This document shows positions 4,843-6,449 of a DNA stretch of 6,449 nucleotides, piece after piece. Origin of the DNA: Boseongicola sp. SB0662_bin_57 (GTDB taxonomy: Bacteria; Pseudomonadota; Alphaproteobacteria; Rhodobacterales; Rhodobacteraceae); contig VXPN01000287.1 of assembly GCA_009839535.1 (NCBI GenBank), positions 1-6,449 on the forward strand, given 5' to 3'. How positions within the stretch are numbered: the stretch's first letter is position 1; each line of letters starts with the position of its first letter. The notes below the pieces were generated by a model, which was given only the letters and a program-made list of their open reading frames with translations, did no database searches and was not told the DNA's origin. A program made the translations under genes and the position numbers.

Positions 4843-5661
4843 ATGCCCGGCTTGCCAGAAATCACCGACCGGAGGGCGCTTGCGCTGCATCGCGCCCGTG
4901 CGGCCCGTTCACCAGACCACTTTCTTCACGAGGAAGCGGCGTTCGAGATCCGGGAGCGGCTCGCAGACGTGAACAGGGACTTTCACGCTCCCGTCCTGAT
5001 CGGACACGTGGCACCACCGATAGCGGCGCTGTTCCCGGACGCACGGCGCATTGACGACACTCCAACGCTTGCGCTCGACCGCGAAAGCCACGACCTCGCC
5101 CTTCACTGCTTCGGCCTGCATTGGGCGGACGACCCGGTTGGCCAGATTGTCCAGGCCCGCCTCGCCCTCGTGCCGGACGGAATGTTCCTGGGCGTGACGT
5201 TCGGCGGCGCGACGCTGCATGAACTCCGCGCGTCGCTTGCCGAGGCCGAATCTCGCCTTTCAGGCGGCCTTTCCCCGCGCGTCCTTCCCATGGCAGACAT
5301 TGCCAGCCTCGGCGGACTGCTTCAACGCGCCGGGCTTGCGCTTCCTGTCGCGGACGGCGTCAGCACGACAGCGCGCTACCCCGACATTGCCAGACTGGCC
5401 GCTGACCTGCGAGGGATGGGCGAGACCAACGCTCTTGCATCCCGCAGCATGTCCTTGCCGTCCCGGGAGATCTTTCGGGAAACCGAGAAAATATACCGAC
5501 GGAATTTTGCCGATGACGGCTATCTGGTTGCGACGTTCGAAATGGTCTTCCTGACCGGCTGGGCTCCTTCGGCAAACCAGCAAAGGCCGCTCCGGCCCGG
5601 CACTGCCGACACCCGTCTCGCCGAAGCCCTCGGCGTGACGGAATCCCGGCTGAGGCGATAG
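4843..5661 (+). CDS. NDUFAF5/BioC-like methyltransferase-fold protein with degenerate SAM loop
   Basis: The 272-residue product resembles the alphaproteobacterial relatives of NDUFAF5 (C20orf7), a complex I assembly factor that hydroxylates an arginine of subunit NDUFS7. Supporting blocks are TDRRALALHRARAAR (8-22) with FLHEEAAFEIRERLADVNR (27-45). The post-cofactor core is HDLALHCFGLHWADDPVG (83-100). LALVPDGMFLGVTFGGATLHELR (107-129) is the best family signature. The C-terminal has YLVATFEMVFLTGWAPS (227-243) and QQRPLRPGTADTRLAEALG (246-264). The usual DLGCGTG-type motif I is absent, replaced by APVLIGHVAPPIAALFP (49-65). The start ATG 4843 fits the family N-terminus but has no clear Shine-Dalgarno. 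The frame stays open upstream to 4744 without resemblance. It is divergent from grxC and 78 bp upstream of hemH. The molecular activity is inferred from the family and not shown. Confidence 0.82.
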   Translation: MPGLPEITDRRALALHRARAARSPDHFLHEEAAFEIRERLADVNRDFHAPVLIGHVAPPIAALFPDARRIDDTPTLALDRESHDLALHCFGLHWADDPVGQIVQARLALVPDGMFLGVTFGGATLHELRASLAEAESRLSGGLSPRVLPMADIASLGGLLQRAGLALPVADGVSTTARYPDIARLAADLRGMGETNALASRSMSLPSREIFRETEKIYRRNFADDGYLVATFEMVFLTGWAPSANQQRPLRPGTADTRLAEALGVTESRLRR

Positions 5662-5739
5662 CCCGAACCGGGAGCTTGCCCGTCGGCAGGTCCGTGGTGC
5701 TGCTGGACAAGCAGGCGCGCCTGTGATGGATGGCAGGCG

Positions 5740-6449
5740 ATGACGGACAACAGCGCCCAATTTCCGCCATGTCACCCGGAAGTGCTGCCGGAAAGAACCG
5801 GCGTGCTTCTGGCGAATCTCGGCACGCCGGACGGGTACGATTATTGGTCGATGCGGCGCTACCTGAACGAGTTTCTTTCCGACCGCCGGGTCATCGACTA
5901 TGCGCCGTGGAAGTGGCAGCCGCTGCTTCAGGCCGTGATCCTTTCCCGCCGGCCCTTCACGTCCGGAGCAGCATACAGGTCGATCTGGAACGAAGAGGCC
6001 GGCGAGAGCCCGCTCATGTCGATCACGAAGGCGCAGACCGCCAAGATGAGGTCCGTGCTTGCCAGGCGCTACGGCGACCACGTCATCGTCGATTTCTGCA
6101 TGCGGTACGGCAATCCCTCGACGCGATCGAAGGTGCGCTCGTTCATTGACCTCGGTTGTCGCCGGATTCTCTTCTTTCCGCTGTATCCCCAATATGCCGG
6201 CGCAACGACCGCCACGGCGAACGACCAGTTCTTTCGCTCGCTCATGGCGGAGAAATGGCAGCCTGCGATCCGCACGGTTTCGGCATATTTTGACCATCCG
6301 TCCTATATCGAGACGCTGGCCTGTTCCGTCGAGCGCGCCTTGGCCGCCTCGAACGTCGCCCCCGACATCCTTGTCTGTTCCTATCACGGCATGCCCGAGC
6401 GCTACCTGACGGAAGGCGACCCGTATCACTGCCAGTGCCAGAAGACGAC
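5740..6449 (+). CDS. hemH: Ferrochelatase HemH (C-terminal third cut by window edge)
   Basis: Ferrochelatase inserts ferrous iron into a porphyrin (protoporphyrin IX, or coproporphyrin in some lineages), the closing chemistry of haem synthesis, at the inner membrane surface. 236 codons are present, of roughly 340-350 expected. Conserved blocks are GVLLANLGTPD (21-31), RRYLNEFLSDRRVID (39-53), SIWNEEAGESPL (81-92), VDFCMRYGNPST (117-128), FFPLYPQYAGATTATANDQ (145-163) and CSYHGMPERYLTEGDPYHCQC (213-233). His216 in the HGMP block is the expected catalytic, metal-handling histidine. The block starting at 213 is the family signature. The start ATG 5740 has AGG 4 nt upstream and no in-frame alternative nearby that fits better. 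The gene lies 78 bp after the NDUFAF5-like gene on the same strand and may be co-transcribed with it. Codon use resembles its neighbours. Confidence 0.96.
   Translation, partial: MTDNSAQFPPCHPEVLPERTGVLLANLGTPDGYDYWSMRRYLNEFLSDRRVIDYAPWKWQPLLQAVILSRRPFTSGAAYRSIWNEEAGESPLMSITKAQTAKMRSVLARRYGDHVIVDFCMRYGNPSTRSKVRSFIDLGCRRILFFPLYPQYAGATTATANDQFFRSLMAEKWQPAIRTVSAYFDHPSYIETLACSVERALAASNVAPDILVCSYHGMPERYLTEGDPYHCQCQKT

Noticed and set aside
5662..5739. Terminator or dedicated hemH promoter in the 78-bp spacer
   Set aside because: Only a 5-bp hairpin (5700-5714) without a T-tract, and no convincing -35/-10 pair, could be found.
5260..6429. A 389-codon open frame on the minus strand
   Set aside because: It is antisense to the well-supported methyltransferase-like gene and hemH. 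Its translation is rich in Arg, His and Gly and resembles no family. It is a GC-driven shadow.

Overview
The window is about 6.4 kb of high-GC bacterial chromosome. It looks like an alphaproteobacterium close to the Rhodobacteraceae/Paracoccaceae. Three things point there: the style of the ferrochelatase N-terminal part, a CGYC-type glutaredoxin next to a Nit-family amidase, and a divergent NDUFAF5-like methyltransferase with a degenerate cofactor loop. The lineage is inferred from protein resemblance only. Eight protein genes are well supported, two of them cut by the window ends. I also give one low-confidence leader ORF. I see no mobile element, tRNA, rRNA, CRISPR array or phage gene.

Positions 1-963 (minus strand) hold the start of the rimP-nusA operon. 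A promoter-like pair at 920-948 leads into a leader of about 80 nt. That leader contains a strong intrinsic-terminator-like hairpin (841-863) directly before rimP (255-830). nusA follows after 2 nt, behind a perfect Shine-Dalgarno, and runs off the left edge. Positions 949-1354 hold no gene I can support.

Positions 1355-3169 hold a divergent pair with a 69-bp intergenic region: a proline iminopeptidase (minus) and ubiG of ubiquinone biosynthesis (plus). ubiG converges on, and overlaps by 23 bp, a MarR-family regulator.

Positions 3147-4701 (minus) are a tightly packed three-gene operon in the order grxC, Nit-family amidase, marR. The junctions overlap by 4 nt and 1 nt, so translation is probably coupled. 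Glutaredoxin uses glutathione, and Nit1-type amidases hydrolyse deaminated glutathione, so the first two genes plausibly share a thiol-metabolism role. The MarR protein may regulate the operon. An inverted repeat in the 141-bp divergent region upstream of grxC (4743-4769) is a candidate operator.

Positions 4843-6449 (plus) hold an NDUFAF5/BioC-like methyltransferase-fold protein and then hemH, cut by the right edge. ubiG, the NDUFAF5-like gene and hemH all feed the respiratory chain (ubiquinone, complex I assembly, haem). The window is mostly housekeeping. The points most worth a second look are the rimP leader, the operator-like repeat, the missing cofactor motif in the methyltransferase-like protein, and the unexplained gap upstream of rimP.
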